In this document: one piece after another, positions 41,162 through 49,780 of the stretch
Layout of the letters: each line of letters begins with the position of its first letter
Numbering within the stretch: the first letter of the stretch is position 1
Assembly (NCBI RefSeq): GCF_030412915.1
Contig: NZ_JAUHJR010000003.1
Span: 310,001-374,000 of the forward strand
From: Nocardioides abyssi
GTDB taxonomy: Bacteria > Actinomycetota > Actinomycetes > Propionibacteriales > Nocardioidaceae
Direction: 5' to 3'
DNA: 64,000 nucleotides
Translations under genes and position numbers: made by a program
Notes under the pieces: model-generated
Databases searched by the model: none
What the model was told of the DNA's origin: nothing
What the model saw: the letters and a program-made list of their open reading frames with translations, nothing else

Positions 41162-41869
41162 TCAGGCCGCGAGGAGAGGCGGGCCGCGGCGTACGACGCA
41201 GCGCGCGAGGAGGTGGGTGGTGCGTGGGAGCGGCTCGTCGGCACGGACCGGGGCCGTGACCGTCACCGGCACGCGAATCGTGCGGAGCGCGGCGAGCGCG
41301 AGCAGGGACGGCCGCAGGAAGGCGGTCGAGGCGAGCGCGACGAGCGTCCACAGCGACCGCTCCCCCACCGCCAGCCAGAGCCCGACGAGGACGGCGGCCA
41401 CGAGGTGGACCGCCATCATCGGCGCGTGGGCGGTCAGGTCGGAGACGAGGTGGCCGACCGGCAGCGTCGGCGCGGCCGCGTGTCCGCCGGTCTCGTAGGC
41501 CTGCTGCAGGGAACCGACCCGCCGACCGTCGACGACCGGCAGCGCGCCGCCGCCGGTGGCCGGGAGCGGGGTGGCTGCGCCCGGTTTGTCGCCCACGTGG
41601 CCGCCGGTCGCGGTCAGGACGGCGTGGACGCCGGCCTGGCCGAGCACGAGCAGCACGACCATCCGCAGCGTCGAGGCCGGCCGGGCCAGCAGCGACGCGG
41701 AGACGACCGCGCCCACGACGATGAGCAGCGCCAGCACGCCGGGCCCGGGCAGCAGCCCGTCCGCGGTGACGTGGCCGGCCGCGCCGAGGAAGACCGCCAG
41801 CGCCGTGACCACGAGCGCGCGTGCCCACAGCACCACGGGGTCGATCCGACGCTCCACGCGCGAGATCAT
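41162..41869 (-). CDS. Hypothetical integral membrane protein
   Basis: A 235-residue protein with about five predicted TM helices: VVLWARALVVTALAVFLGAAGHV, GVLALLIVVGAVVSASLLA, LRMVVLLVLGQAGVHAVLTA, MMAVHLVAAVLVGLWLAVG and LWTLVALASTAFLRPSLLALAAL. Several His residues occur near membrane ends (AAGHV, GVHAV, GGHVG, APMMAVH), which could bind metal. It is transcribed in the same direction as, and just before, the PepSY gene, as often seen near metal-handling loci. ATG 41869 has no clear ribosome-binding site. The family is not recognised. Confidence 0.72.
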   Translation of the reverse strand: MISRVERRIDPVVLWARALVVTALAVFLGAAGHVTADGLLPGPGVLALLIVVGAVVSASLLARPASTLRMVVLLVLGQAGVHAVLTATGGHVGDKPGAATPLPATGGGALPVVDGRRVGSLQQAYETGGHAAAPTLPVGHLVSDLTAHAPMMAVHLVAAVLVGLWLAVGERSLWTLVALASTAFLRPSLLALAALRTIRVPVTVTAPVRADEPLPRTTHLLARCVVRRGPPLLAA

Positions 41870-41895
41870 CCCACGCGGCCGCGAGGCGTGCCCCG

Positions 41896-42681
41896 TCAGT
41901 TCAGGCGGCGGGTGTCCTCGGGGGCGGTGCCGCCGCGGTGGACCTCCTCGACCATCTGCTGGAGCGCGGTGAGGGCGACGTTCTGGGAGACCGGGCCGAA
42001 GCTGACCCGGGCGACGCCGAGCTCCTCGAGCCGGGCGAGCGGGACGTGGCCGGGCAGGCCGATGAGGGTCAGCCGCTGCGGGCCGAGGGCGTCGACCAGG
42101 TGCGCGACGTCGTCCTCGGAGAGGAAGCCCGGCACGAAGACGACCGGGGCACCGGCGTCGAGGAACGCGCGGCACCGCTCGGTCCCGTCTGCGAGCACCT
42201 CGCCGTGGTCGCGGTCGCCCGCCTGGAGGAAGACGTCGGTGCGGGCGTTGAGCATGAAGTCGCCGACGCCGGCCTGCTCGGCGACCCGCATGACGTCCTC
42301 GACCTGGCGGGCGGCCTCGGCGAGGGGCTTGACCTGGTCCTCGAGGTTCGCGCCGACGACGCCGATGTCGATCGCGCGGCGGATCGTGCCGGCCGCGTCG
42401 CCGTACCCGCCCTCGAGGTCGGCGGTGACGGGCAGCTCGGTCGCGCGGACGATGCGCCCGACCATGTCGAGCATCTCCGCGAGCGGGATGTTCTCCCCGT
42501 CCTCGTGGCCGAGGGTCGCGGCGATCGAGTGGCTGGCGGTGGCCAGGGCCCGGGTGCCGGGCACGTCGGTGACGACCTTCGCGCTGATCGCGTCCCAGAC
42601 GTTGACGACGGTGAGCAGCTCAGGGGCCTGGTGGAGGCGCAGCAGCTCGGTGGCCTTGCGCGCGGTCTCGGGTGCGGTCAT
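41896..42681 (-). CDS. Isocitrate lyase/PEP mutase superfamily protein
   Basis: A 261-residue alpha/beta-barrel. VVNVWDAISAKVV and ATASHSIAATLGHEDG open the barrel; the metal-binding region TADLEGGYGDAAGTIRRAIDIGVVGANLEDQ corresponds to the D-x-E/D motif of the family; LNARTDVFLQAG follows. The KKCG(H) signature of isocitrate lyase and methylisocitrate lyase is absent, so it belongs to the PEP mutase/oxaloacetate-hydrolase-like branch; a C-C or P-C lyase acting on a 2-oxo acid is likely. It is 18 bp downstream of the glnE stop in the same direction, so it could be co-transcribed with the gln genes, without evident functional link. Confidence 0.86.
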   Translation of the reverse strand: MTAPETARKATELLRLHQAPELLTVVNVWDAISAKVVTDVPGTRALATASHSIAATLGHEDGENIPLAEMLDMVGRIVRATELPVTADLEGGYGDAAGTIRRAIDIGVVGANLEDQVKPLAEAARQVEDVMRVAEQAGVGDFMLNARTDVFLQAGDRDHGEVLADGTERCRAFLDAGAPVVFVPGFLSEDDVAHLVDALGPQRLTLIGLPGHVPLARLEELGVARVSFGPVSQNVALTALQQMVEEVHRGGTAPEDTRRLN

Positions 42682-42699
42682 GGCTGCTCGATACCCGGC

Positions 42700-45687
42700 T
42701 CAGCCCCAGAAGACGCGATCGACCACGGCCGTGGCCAGCCGGGTGTGCCGCAGGTGGTCGTTGACCATCGCCTCGGTCTCGCCGGAGGGGTAGCCGAGGA
42801 TGCTCGCCACCGCCGCCCGCTCGCGCGCGTCGCGGGGCAGCTGGTCCGAGGGGGTGCCGCGCACCAGCGTGACCGCGTTGCGGGTGCGGCTGACGTGGCG
42901 CCAGGTCTGCTGGAGCACCTCCGCGTCGGCGGGCTCGACGAGCCCGGCGTCGCGGGCGGCGTCGAGCGCCGTCATCGTCCGGGTCGTCCGCAGCCCGTCG
43001 ACCTCGTGGGCGTGGCGCATCTGGAGCAGCTGCACGGTCCACTCGACGTCGGCCAGCCCGCCGCGCCCGAGCTTGAGGTGCATCTGGGGGTCGGCGCCCC
43101 GGGGCAGCCGTTCGCGGTCCACGCGCGCCTTGATCCGGCGCACCTCGAGCACGTCGTCGTCGGAGATGCCGCCCTCGGGGAAGCGCAGCGGGTCGACGAG
43201 CTCCTCGAAGCGACGGCGCAGGTCGAGGTCGCCCACGACCGCGTCGGCACGCAGGAGCGCCTGGGCCTCCCATACCTTCGACCACTTCGCGTAGTACGCC
43301 GCGTAGGAGCCGATCGTGCGCACGAGCGGCCCCTGCTTGCCCTCCGGGCGCAGGTCGGCGTCGACCGCGAGCGGCGGGTCGCCGCCGGGGAGGCCGAGCA
43401 GGCGGCGCAGCTCGTTGGCGACCGCCTGGGCGTACGACGACGCCCGCTGCGGGTCGGCGCCCGGCTCCGGCTCGTGCACGAAGAGCACGTCGGCGTCGGA
43501 GCCGTAGGACAGCTCGAAGCCGCCGTACCGCCCCATCGCCACGACCGCGATCCGGGTCGGCGCCTCGTCGAGACCCCGCTGCCGGCAGACCTCCCGGCCC
43601 ACGACGTGGAGGGTCGCCTCGAGGGTGGCGTCGGTGAGCCGGCTCAGCGCGGCACCGACCGTGTCGACCGGGATCAGCCCGACCAGGTCGCCGGCGGCGA
43701 TGCGGAAGAGCTCGCGGCGGCGGATCGACCGGACCGCGCGGACGGCCTTCTCGACGTCCTGCTGGCGGCCGGCGGACGCGCACATCTCCTCCACCAGCGC
43801 CTCGGCGCCGAGCGGGGTGAGGTCCTCGCCGAGCATCCGCACGCCCTGCGGCTCGCGCTCGAGCAGGCTGGTGGCGTAGCGCGAGCGCGACAGCACCTGG
43901 GCGAGCCGCTCGGCGACCTGGCCCTCGTCGCGCAGCGTCTTGAGGTACCACGGGCTGTCGCCGAGCGCCTCGCTGATCCGCCGGAAGCCGAAGAGCCCCC
44001 CGTCGGGGTCGGGCCCGTCGGCGAACCACTGGAGCATCACCGGCAGCAGCGCGCGCTGGATGTTGGCGCTGCGGGAGACGCCGGTCGTGAGCGCCTCGAG
44101 GTGGCGCAGCGCGGCCTTCGCATCGAGGTAGCCGAGCGCGGCGAGCCGCTCCCCCGCCGCCTCGGTCGAGAGCCGGGTCCCGGGGCCGGGGATCGCGGCG
44201 ACCGCCTCGAGCAGCGGGCGGTAGAAGATCTTCTCGTGCAGCCGCCGCACCTCGCGGCGGTGGTGCTGCCACTCCTTGTCCAGCGCCGCGGCGGAGTCGC
44301 GCAGGTAGCCGACGCTGCGCCCGAGCCGGCGCATCGCCTCCTCCTCGTCGGGCACGACGTGGGTGCGGCGCAGCTGGAAGAGCTGGATGCGGTGCTCGAG
44401 GGTGCGCAGGAAGGCGTACGCCTCGTGCAGCGCCTCGCCGTCCTCGCGACCGACGTAGCCCCCGCGGGTCAGCTGGGCGAGCGCGCTGAGCGTGGCGGTG
44501 CCACGGATCGACTCGTCGCCGCGGCCGTGGACCAGCTGCAGCAGCTGCACGGCGAACTCCACGTCGCGCAGCCCGCCCGAGCCGAGCTTGAGCTGGCGGT
44601 CGGCCTCGCGGGCGGGGATGTGCTCGACGACCCGGCGGCGCATTGCGCGGGTGTCGGCGACGAACCCCTCGCGCTCGGCCGCGCTCCACACCAGCGGCGC
44701 GGCCATCTCGACGTACGCCGCGCCGAGCGCCTTGTCACCGGCGACCGGGCGCGCCTTGAGCAGCGCCTGGAACTCCCACGTCTTGGCCCACCGCTCGTAG
44801 TAGCCGCGGTGGCTGGCGAGCGTGCGGGTGAGCGGACCGGCCTTGCCCTCGGGGCGCAGGGCGGCGTCGACGGGCCAGATCGTGCCCTCGCCGGTGTGGT
44901 CGGAGCAGACCTGCATCATGTTGCCGGCCAGCTGGGTCGCCGCCCGGAGCGCCGCGTGGTCGTCGGCGCCCTCGGCCGGCTCGTGGACGAAGACGACGTC
45001 GACGTCGGAGACGTAGTTGAGCTCGTGCCCGCCGCACTTGCCCATCGCGACGACCGCCAGCCGCGCGAGCGAGGCCTGCTCCCCCACCCGCTGCCGGGCG
45101 ACGGCGAGCGCCGCCTCGAGCGTGCCGGCCGCGAGGTCGCTGAGCTCGGCGGCGGTGTCGTCGACGCCGAGGGCGTGGGCGAGGTCGCGGGCGGCGAGGC
45201 GCAGCAGCAGCCGGCGGTACTCCACGCGCAGCGCGTCGAGCGCCTCGGCGTCGGGCAGGGTCGCGACCGGCTCGGCGGCCGCGGGGTCCGCGCCGACGCT
45301 GGCCAGCAGCTCCGCACGCAGGGCGTACGCCGCCGGGCGGGTCGAGCCGAGCGTCGGGTCGGTGAGCTCGCGCCAGTGGGTCGGGTGCCGGACGAGGTGG
45401 TCGCCGAGGGCGGCCGACGCGCCGAGCACGCTCAGCAGCCGCATCGCGGTGCCCTCGTCGTCGGCGAGCGCCTCGAGCATCGCCCCCGGCCCGTCGGCGC
45501 CGTCGTCGAGCGCCTCGGCGAGCCGCACCAGCCTGCCGAGCGCGAGGTCGGGGTCGGCGGTGCGGGCCAGCAGGTGCAGCAGCTCCTCGGCGACCGGCCC
45601 CAGCGCGCGCAGGTGCTCGACGGCGGCCTCGCTGTCGAGGAAGCCCAGCCGCAGCAGGGCACCCTTCGAGGTCGCCGTCCGGTTCAC
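42700..45687 (-). CDS. glnE: Bifunctional glutamine synthetase adenylyltransferase/deadenylase
   Basis: A 995-residue GlnE. There are two nucleotidyltransferase domains: the N-terminal one has GHELNYVSDVDVVFVHEP and the C-terminal one GFELSYGSDADVLFVHEPE, both with the G-S/D-x-D-x-D metal motif. GlnD-PII-UTase-like helical domains follow each (ADRQLKLGSGGLRDVEFAVQLLQLVHG; MHLKLGRGGLADVEWTVQLLQMRHA). It adenylylates and deadenylylates glutamine synthetase in response to nitrogen. GTG 45687 abuts the stop of the amidotransferase gene. Placement downstream of glnA2 is conserved in mycobacteria and relatives, although here two extra genes intervene. Confidence 0.95.
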   Translation of the reverse strand: MNRTATSKGALLRLGFLDSEAAVEHLRALGPVAEELLHLLARTADPDLALGRLVRLAEALDDGADGPGAMLEALADDEGTAMRLLSVLGASAALGDHLVRHPTHWRELTDPTLGSTRPAAYALRAELLASVGADPAAAEPVATLPDAEALDALRVEYRRLLLRLAARDLAHALGVDDTAAELSDLAAGTLEAALAVARQRVGEQASLARLAVVAMGKCGGHELNYVSDVDVVFVHEPAEGADDHAALRAATQLAGNMMQVCSDHTGEGTIWPVDAALRPEGKAGPLTRTLASHRGYYERWAKTWEFQALLKARPVAGDKALGAAYVEMAAPLVWSAAEREGFVADTRAMRRRVVEHIPAREADRQLKLGSGGLRDVEFAVQLLQLVHGRGDESIRGTATLSALAQLTRGGYVGREDGEALHEAYAFLRTLEHRIQLFQLRRTHVVPDEEEAMRRLGRSVGYLRDSAAALDKEWQHHRREVRRLHEKIFYRPLLEAVAAIPGPGTRLSTEAAGERLAALGYLDAKAALRHLEALTTGVSRSANIQRALLPVMLQWFADGPDPDGGLFGFRRISEALGDSPWYLKTLRDEGQVAERLAQVLSRSRYATSLLEREPQGVRMLGEDLTPLGAEALVEEMCASAGRQQDVEKAVRAVRSIRRRELFRIAAGDLVGLIPVDTVGAALSRLTDATLEATLHVVGREVCRQRGLDEAPTRIAVVAMGRYGGFELSYGSDADVLFVHEPEPGADPQRASSYAQAVANELRRLLGLPGGDPPLAVDADLRPEGKQGPLVRTIGSYAAYYAKWSKVWEAQALLRADAVVGDLDLRRRFEELVDPLRFPEGGISDDDVLEVRRIKARVDRERLPRGADPQMHLKLGRGGLADVEWTVQLLQMRHAHEVDGLRTTRTMTALDAARDAGLVEPADAEVLQQTWRHVSRTRNAVTLVRGTPSDQLPRDARERAAVASILGYPSGETEAMVNDHLRHTRLATAVVDRVFWG

Positions 45688-46430
45688 CGGTCCCCGGCTC
45701 CCGGCCGCGCGGCCGCCAGCTCGGCGAACCGCTGCGCGAGCGGCCGCCAGGCCGCCTCCAGCTCGGCGCGGGCGCCGGCGATGTCGGCGAGCAGCCGGTC
45801 CTGGTCGATGCCGCGCGCCTCGTGGGAGCCACGGTCGTCCTCCGCCCACGGGCGCAGCACCTCGGCGGTGACCTCGGGGTGCAGCTGCAGCCCCCAGGCG
45901 GCCGGGGCGAGGCGCGCGGCCTGCACGCAGCCGTCCTCGGTGCGGGCCAGCACCACCGCGTCGTCGGGGACGGTCGTGACGACGTCGTTGTTCCAGTGCA
46001 CGCCCCGCCGCGCGCCGCCGACCAGTCCACCGACGAGCGGGTCGTCCGCGGCCGCGCCCGTCCAGCCGACGTCGAGCAGGCCGAGCTGCTGGCCCTCCGG
46101 GTTCGCATCGACCGCGCCGCCGAGCGCGGTCGCCACGAGCTGGTGCCCCAGGCAGATGCCGAGGGTGGGCACGCCGGCGTCGACCGCCTCGCGCACGAGG
46201 TCCATGGTCGGCGCCAGCCACGCGTGCCGCCCGGTGTCGCGCACGCCCATCGGCCCGCCGAGCACCAGCAGGGCGTCGTGCTGCGCCGGGTCGAGCCGCT
46301 CGGGCAGCTGCCCGGCGGCGTACGGACGGACGACGTCGAGGGTGCAGCCGGCGTCGGCCAGCCAGTCGCCGACGAGCGCGGGCGGGCAGTCGCGGTCGTG
46401 CTCGACGACGAGCACCCGGGGGCCGGTCAC
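45684..46430 (-). CDS. Type 1 glutamine amidotransferase
   Basis: A 248-residue class I glutamine amidotransferase domain protein (GMP-synthase-like). Nucleophile Cys in LGICLGHQLVATALGG, oxyanion Gly-rich LVLGGPMGVRDTGRH, and the His-x-Glu of the triad in GLQLHPEVT are all present. It can release ammonia from glutamine for an unknown partner. The GTG start at 46430 overlaps the upstream membrane-protein stop (GTGA), and its stop is directly followed by glnE, so it sits inside the glnA2-glnE unit, which supports a link to glutamine metabolism. Confidence 0.9.
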   Translation of the reverse strand: MTGPRVLVVEHDRDCPPALVGDWLADAGCTLDVVRPYAAGQLPERLDPAQHDALLVLGGPMGVRDTGRHAWLAPTMDLVREAVDAGVPTLGICLGHQLVATALGGAVDANPEGQQLGLLDVGWTGAAADDPLVGGLVGGARRGVHWNNDVVTTVPDDAVVLARTEDGCVQAARLAPAAWGLQLHPEVTAEVLRPWAEDDRGSHEARGIDQDRLLADIAGARAELEAAWRPLAQRFAELAAARPGAGDR

Positions 46431-46840
46431 CGGCGGTAGCCCTTCGGCACGCCCGGCCGGGTGTCCAGCGCCGGGTCGTCGGCGATGAGCGCGAGGAAGA
46501 CCACGCTGAGCCCCACGACGATCGTCACGAAGCCGAGCTGGCCCAGCAGCACCGAGACCGGGATGAGCACGACGCCGACGGCGACGCACCACCGCTTGGC
46601 CTCGACGGTCCGCGACGGGAGCGCCCGCAGCGCGAAGGTCGTCACGCCCAGGACGACGACGGCGGCGGCGGTGAGCGAGACGGCGTACGTCAGCGCGCCG
46701 CTGTCGTCGGGCAGCACACCCACCAGGATCCACACCGCGAGCGCGGCCACGACCACGCCGAGCCCGAGCGCGACGTAGAGCGCCATCCGCAGGCGGCGCG
46801 TGCGGTCCTGGCTGTAGACGACCGTCCCCTCCGTGGCCAC
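46427..46840 (-). CDS. Small four-helix membrane protein in gln operon
   Basis: A 137-residue membrane protein with four hydrophobic helices (ALYVALGLGVVVAALAVWILVGV, ALTYAVSLTAAAVVVLGVTTFALRAL, WCVAVGVVLIPVSVLLGQLG, FVTIVVGLSVVFLALIAD) and a short polar C-terminus (DDPALDTRPGVPKGYRR). GTG 46840 lies 5 bp after the glnA2 stop; an internal ATG at 46786 is an alternative. It overlaps the amidotransferase gene by 4 bp. The function is unknown. Confidence 0.7.
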   Translation of the reverse strand: MATEGTVVYSQDRTRRLRMALYVALGLGVVVAALAVWILVGVLPDDSGALTYAVSLTAAAVVVLGVTTFALRALPSRTVEAKRWCVAVGVVLIPVSVLLGQLGFVTIVVGLSVVFLALIADDPALDTRPGVPKGYRR

Positions 46841-46845
46841 GGCGA

Positions 46846-48183
46846 TCAGAGCACCGGCAGCATGCGGTCCCGCTCGAAGGCGGAGACCTGGCCGCGGTAC
46901 TCGTCCCACTCCGCGCGCTTGTTGCGGAGGAAGTAGTCGAAGACCTGCTCGCCGAGGGTCTCGGCCAGCAGCTCTGAGCTCTCGGCGATGGTGATCGCCT
47001 CGTTGAGGTTCTTCGGGAGCGGCTCGATGCCCAGCGCGGTGCGCTCGCGCTCGGTCAGCGACCACACGTCGTCCTCGGCCTCGCGGGGCAGCTCGTACTC
47101 CTCCTCGATGCCCTTCATGCCGGCGGCGAGCACCGCGGCGAAGGCGAGGTAGGGGTTGCAGGCCGCGTCGATCGTGCGCAGCTCGACACGGGTCGACTGG
47201 CCCTTGTTGGGCTTGTACATCGGCACGCGGACCATCGCCGAGCGGTTGTTGTGGCCCCAGCAGATGTAGGACGGCGCCTCGCCGCCGAACATCATCCGCT
47301 TGTAGGAGTTGACCCACTGGTTGGTGACGACGCTGATCTCGCGGGCGTGGTGCAGGACGCCGGCGATGAACTGCCGGCCGGTGCGCGAGAGCTGGTACTG
47401 CGCGCCCGGCTCGTAGAAGGCGTTCTGGTCGCCCTCGAAGAGCGAGACGTGGGTGTGCATGCCCGACCCGGGGTGGGTGGTGAACGGCTTGGGCATGAAC
47501 GTCGCCCAGATCCCCTGGCCCAGCGCGACCTCGCGGATGACGGTGCGGAAGGTCATGATGTTGTCGGCGGTGGTCAGCGCGTCGGCGTACCGCAGGTCGA
47601 TCTCCTGCTGGCCCGGACCAGCCTCGTGGTGGCTGAACTCCACCGAGATGCCCATCGACTCCAGCATCGTGATCGCCTCGCGGCGGAAGTCGGCGCCCTT
47701 GGACTGCGCGGTGTGGTCGAAGTAGCCGCTGCGGTCGACCGGCACCGGCTCCTCGCCCGCCTCGGGGGCGTTCTTGAACAGGTAGAACTCGATCTCGGGG
47801 TGGGTGTAGAAGGTGAACCCGCGGTCGGCCGCCTTGCTCAGCGTGCGCTTGAGGACGTGGCGGGGATCGGCGTACGACGGCGAGCCGTCGGGCATCTCGA
47901 TGTCGCAGAACATCCGCGCCGTCGAGGGGCCCTCGCCGCGCCACGGGAGGATCTGGAAGGTCGACGGGTCCGGCTTGGCCAGCATGTCGGCCTCGTAGAC
48001 CCGGGCGAAGCCCTCGATGGCCGAGCCGTCGAAGCCGATCCCCTCGGCGAAGGCTCCCTCGAGCTCGGCCGGCGCCACGGCCACGGACTTCAAGAAGCCG
48101 AGCACGTCGGTGAACCAGAGGCGGACGAAACGGACGTCACGCTCCTCGAGACTGCGGAGAACGAAGTCTTCCTGCTTGCCCAT
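46846..48183 (-). CDS. glnA2: Glutamine synthetase type I, GlnA2-like
   Basis: A 445-residue GS-I protein, the short actinobacterial GlnA2 type. Motifs: the N-terminal beta-grasp GFDGSAIEGFARVYEADM with the Asp50-loop equivalent, HPEIEFYLFK (metal Glu), VEFSHHEAGPGQQEIDLRYADA, the ATP loop KPFTTHPGSGMHTHVSLF, NRSAMVRVP and VELRTIDAACNPYLAFAAVLAAG. The adenylylation Tyr loop reads EEYELPREAEDDVWSL rather than NLYxLPPEE, so control by GlnE is uncertain. It might make glutamine or, as shown for some actinobacterial GlnA-like enzymes, gamma-glutamylate another amine. TAGGCT is 6 nt before ATG 48183. It leads an operon ending in glnE. Confidence 0.92.
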   Translation of the reverse strand: MGKQEDFVLRSLEERDVRFVRLWFTDVLGFLKSVAVAPAELEGAFAEGIGFDGSAIEGFARVYEADMLAKPDPSTFQILPWRGEGPSTARMFCDIEMPDGSPSYADPRHVLKRTLSKAADRGFTFYTHPEIEFYLFKNAPEAGEEPVPVDRSGYFDHTAQSKGADFRREAITMLESMGISVEFSHHEAGPGQQEIDLRYADALTTADNIMTFRTVIREVALGQGIWATFMPKPFTTHPGSGMHTHVSLFEGDQNAFYEPGAQYQLSRTGRQFIAGVLHHAREISVVTNQWVNSYKRMMFGGEAPSYICWGHNNRSAMVRVPMYKPNKGQSTRVELRTIDAACNPYLAFAAVLAAGMKGIEEEYELPREAEDDVWSLTERERTALGIEPLPKNLNEAITIAESSELLAETLGEQVFDYFLRNKRAEWDEYRGQVSAFERDRMLPVL

Positions 48184-48189
48184 GGCGCC

Positions 48190-48195
48190 AGCCTA
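48190..48195 (-). promoter_or_regulatory. -10 element (TAGGCT) of glnA2
   Basis: On the minus strand TAGGCT, 6 nt, then ATG 48183; leaderless arrangement. Confidence 0.5.
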
Positions 48196-48204
48196 GGGCC
48201 ACGG

Positions 48205-48840
48205 TCAGCCGTGGCAGATGTCGGCGTCCTGGGTGCCCAGCACGCCGCCGTACGCCCGACGCATCGGGTCGTGCCAGTCCTGCGTGACGCGGGTGAAGGC
48301 GAGGGTGCCCGGCACCTTCTTCTTCACGCCGTCGACCATGACCTTGCGGACGACCACCTTGGTGCGGACCTCGTCGCTGCGGGTGCCGGCCCAGCACGAG
48401 CTCGCGACGCCTGCCTTGCGCGCCTGCTTGAAGCTCACCCGGTCGCCGACGGCCTTGCCGCGGTAGCGCTGCACGACCGAGGTGACGTAGCCGGTCTGGC
48501 CCTCCCACGGGGTCTCGATCGTCATCGACATGCCCCAGGTGCGGCGCGGCGCGACCATGAACCGGACCTCACCGTCCTCGACCTGCTTGGCCTTGGACTG
48601 CCACACGACCGGCTGGTCCGCGCCCTCCGGCAGCCGGACGTTGGCCAGCCGGATCGTGCAGCCCTCGCAGTCGGGGACCTCGTAGGCCAGCGTGGTCAGG
48701 TCGGGCAGCGCGGTGCTCGTGCTGCCGGGGGTGGCCGGGGCGCTCGTGGGGGCGGCGGCGGTGGCCGGCGTGCCCGCCGCGACCGCGCCCGAGAGCGCCA
48801 GGGACGCTGCGGCGATCGCCGCCGCGGTGCGGAACGTCAT
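48205..48840 (-). CDS. Secreted hypothetical protein
   Basis: A 211-residue exported protein with signal peptide (TFRTAAAIAAASLALSGAVAAGTPATAAAP). The mature part begins with a Thr/Ser/Pro linker and contains a conserved-looking segment YEVPDCEGCTIRLANVRLPEG, with Cys pairs CEGC, one SSCWAG and one DICHG; it continues beta-rich with FMVAPRRTWGMSMTIETPWEGQTGYVTSVVQRYRG. The Cys arrangement suggests two disulfides. It lies between glnA2 and the TasA-like copy 2 gene, same strand. No family is recognised; it could be a surface partner of the neighbouring TasA-like protein. Confidence 0.72.
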   Translation of the reverse strand: MTFRTAAAIAAASLALSGAVAAGTPATAAAPTSAPATPGSTSTALPDLTTLAYEVPDCEGCTIRLANVRLPEGADQPVVWQSKAKQVEDGEVRFMVAPRRTWGMSMTIETPWEGQTGYVTSVVQRYRGKAVGDRVSFKQARKAGVASSCWAGTRSDEVRTKVVVRKVMVDGVKKKVPGTLAFTRVTQDWHDPMRRAYGGVLGTQDADICHG

Positions 48841-49024
48841 CGTTCTTCCTGCTTCCTGCTCGACGCCGGGACTCCGTGTCCCGGTCTGCGAGGAGGTGAC
48901 GCCTGGGCGGGGTGCCCGGTTGCACGGGTGCGGCGGCTTTCTCGTCCGGACGTGCCACGAGCGGCCGCCGGGATCGCCGGCGACCGCTCGGGGTCAGGGG
49001 GTGGAGCCGCTCGCTCCTGTTGGG

Positions 49025-49699
49025 TCAGCGGTTCTCGTTGGCGCGCTGCGTGGCGTCGAAGACGAGGTTGATGGTGTTGGCGACGCCCTGGAACTTGTTG
49101 TCGGCGGCCTCGGGGAACTTCAGCGTGACGCGGAGGTTGGAGACCTTGGTGTCGTTGAGGGTGGTGGTCGCCTGGGCCAGGGCGAGGTTGGCGCCGATGA
49201 CCGGGCGGGGAGCGAGGACCGGGGTGGTGGTGCCCTTGCAGGTCAGGGCGCCGTTGGTCTTGGTCGCGTCCATCTTGACCCACGCGGTGGAGCACTGGTC
49301 GACGCTGATCTGCAGGCCGTTGGTGGTGTCGGTCGACAGCAGGTTGCTGGTGGCCGCGGTGGTCGTCAGCGAGACGGTGCCGAACTTCTCGTCGTTGGCG
49401 CCGCGGGTCAGCACGACGTCGCGCTCGACGGTGTCGCCGGGGACCAGGCCCGCCGCGGCGATGCTCGGACCCTGGGTAGCGGTGCCCTGGCCGAGGACGA
49501 GGGTGCCGGCCGCGACCGACTCGGTGGCCGAGGTGGTCGAGGTGAACGCACCGAACGTGCCGAGGCCGGCGACCGACGCGGCGCCGGCGACCAGCGCGAC
49601 CGAGGCGACGAGCTTGACGGCGGTCTTGCGGTTCTTGCGGCCGGCCTTGGTGTTCTTGACGGCCTTGCGGGACTTCGGGGCGGCGGTGGGGTTCGTCAT
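49025..49699 (-). CDS. TasA-like exported protein with W-type signal peptide (copy 2)
   Basis: A 224-residue paralogue of the 38774-39394 product. It has a longer Lys/Arg-rich N-terminus (to about 28), then KLVASVALVAGAASVAGLGTFGAFTSTT, identical over most of the signal with copy 1. The mature part repeats the same plan: GPSIAAAGLVPGDTVERDVVLTRG, DQCSTAWVKM, ALTCKG, SNLRVTLKFPEAADNKFQGVANTINLVFDATQR. No signal peptidase is adjacent, so it must depend on the one at 38 kb. ATG 49699 follows AAAGG at 12 nt because of a C9 tract; the corresponding tract in copy 1 is C6. Confidence 0.87.
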   Translation of the reverse strand: MTNPTAAPKSRKAVKNTKAGRKNRKTAVKLVASVALVAGAASVAGLGTFGAFTSTTSATESVAAGTLVLGQGTATQGPSIAAAGLVPGDTVERDVVLTRGANDEKFGTVSLTTTAATSNLLSTDTTNGLQISVDQCSTAWVKMDATKTNGALTCKGTTTPVLAPRPVIGANLALAQATTTLNDTKVSNLRVTLKFPEAADNKFQGVANTINLVFDATQRANENR

Positions 49700-49765
49700 C
49701 GGGGGGGGGAGCCTTTCGCGAGGGGGCCGCCGGTCTCTCCGACGCCTGTGCTGCTGATGACCTGA

Positions 49766-49771
49766 ACTCTG
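49766..49771 (-). promoter_or_regulatory. -10 element (CAGAGT) of TasA-like copy 2
   Basis: On the minus strand CGGCAGAGTTCAGG; it corresponds to the elements at 39471-39476 and 36869-36874. Confidence 0.5.
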
Positions 49772-49780
49772 CCGAGCCCG

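Noticed and set aside
41821-46488. A 1555-codon open frame on the plus strand opposite glnE and neighbours
   Set aside because: It is an antisense shadow of high-GC codon bias: rich in Arg/Gly/Ala/Leu with no domain, and it covers well-supported genes (glnE, the PEP-mutase-like gene, the amidotransferase).
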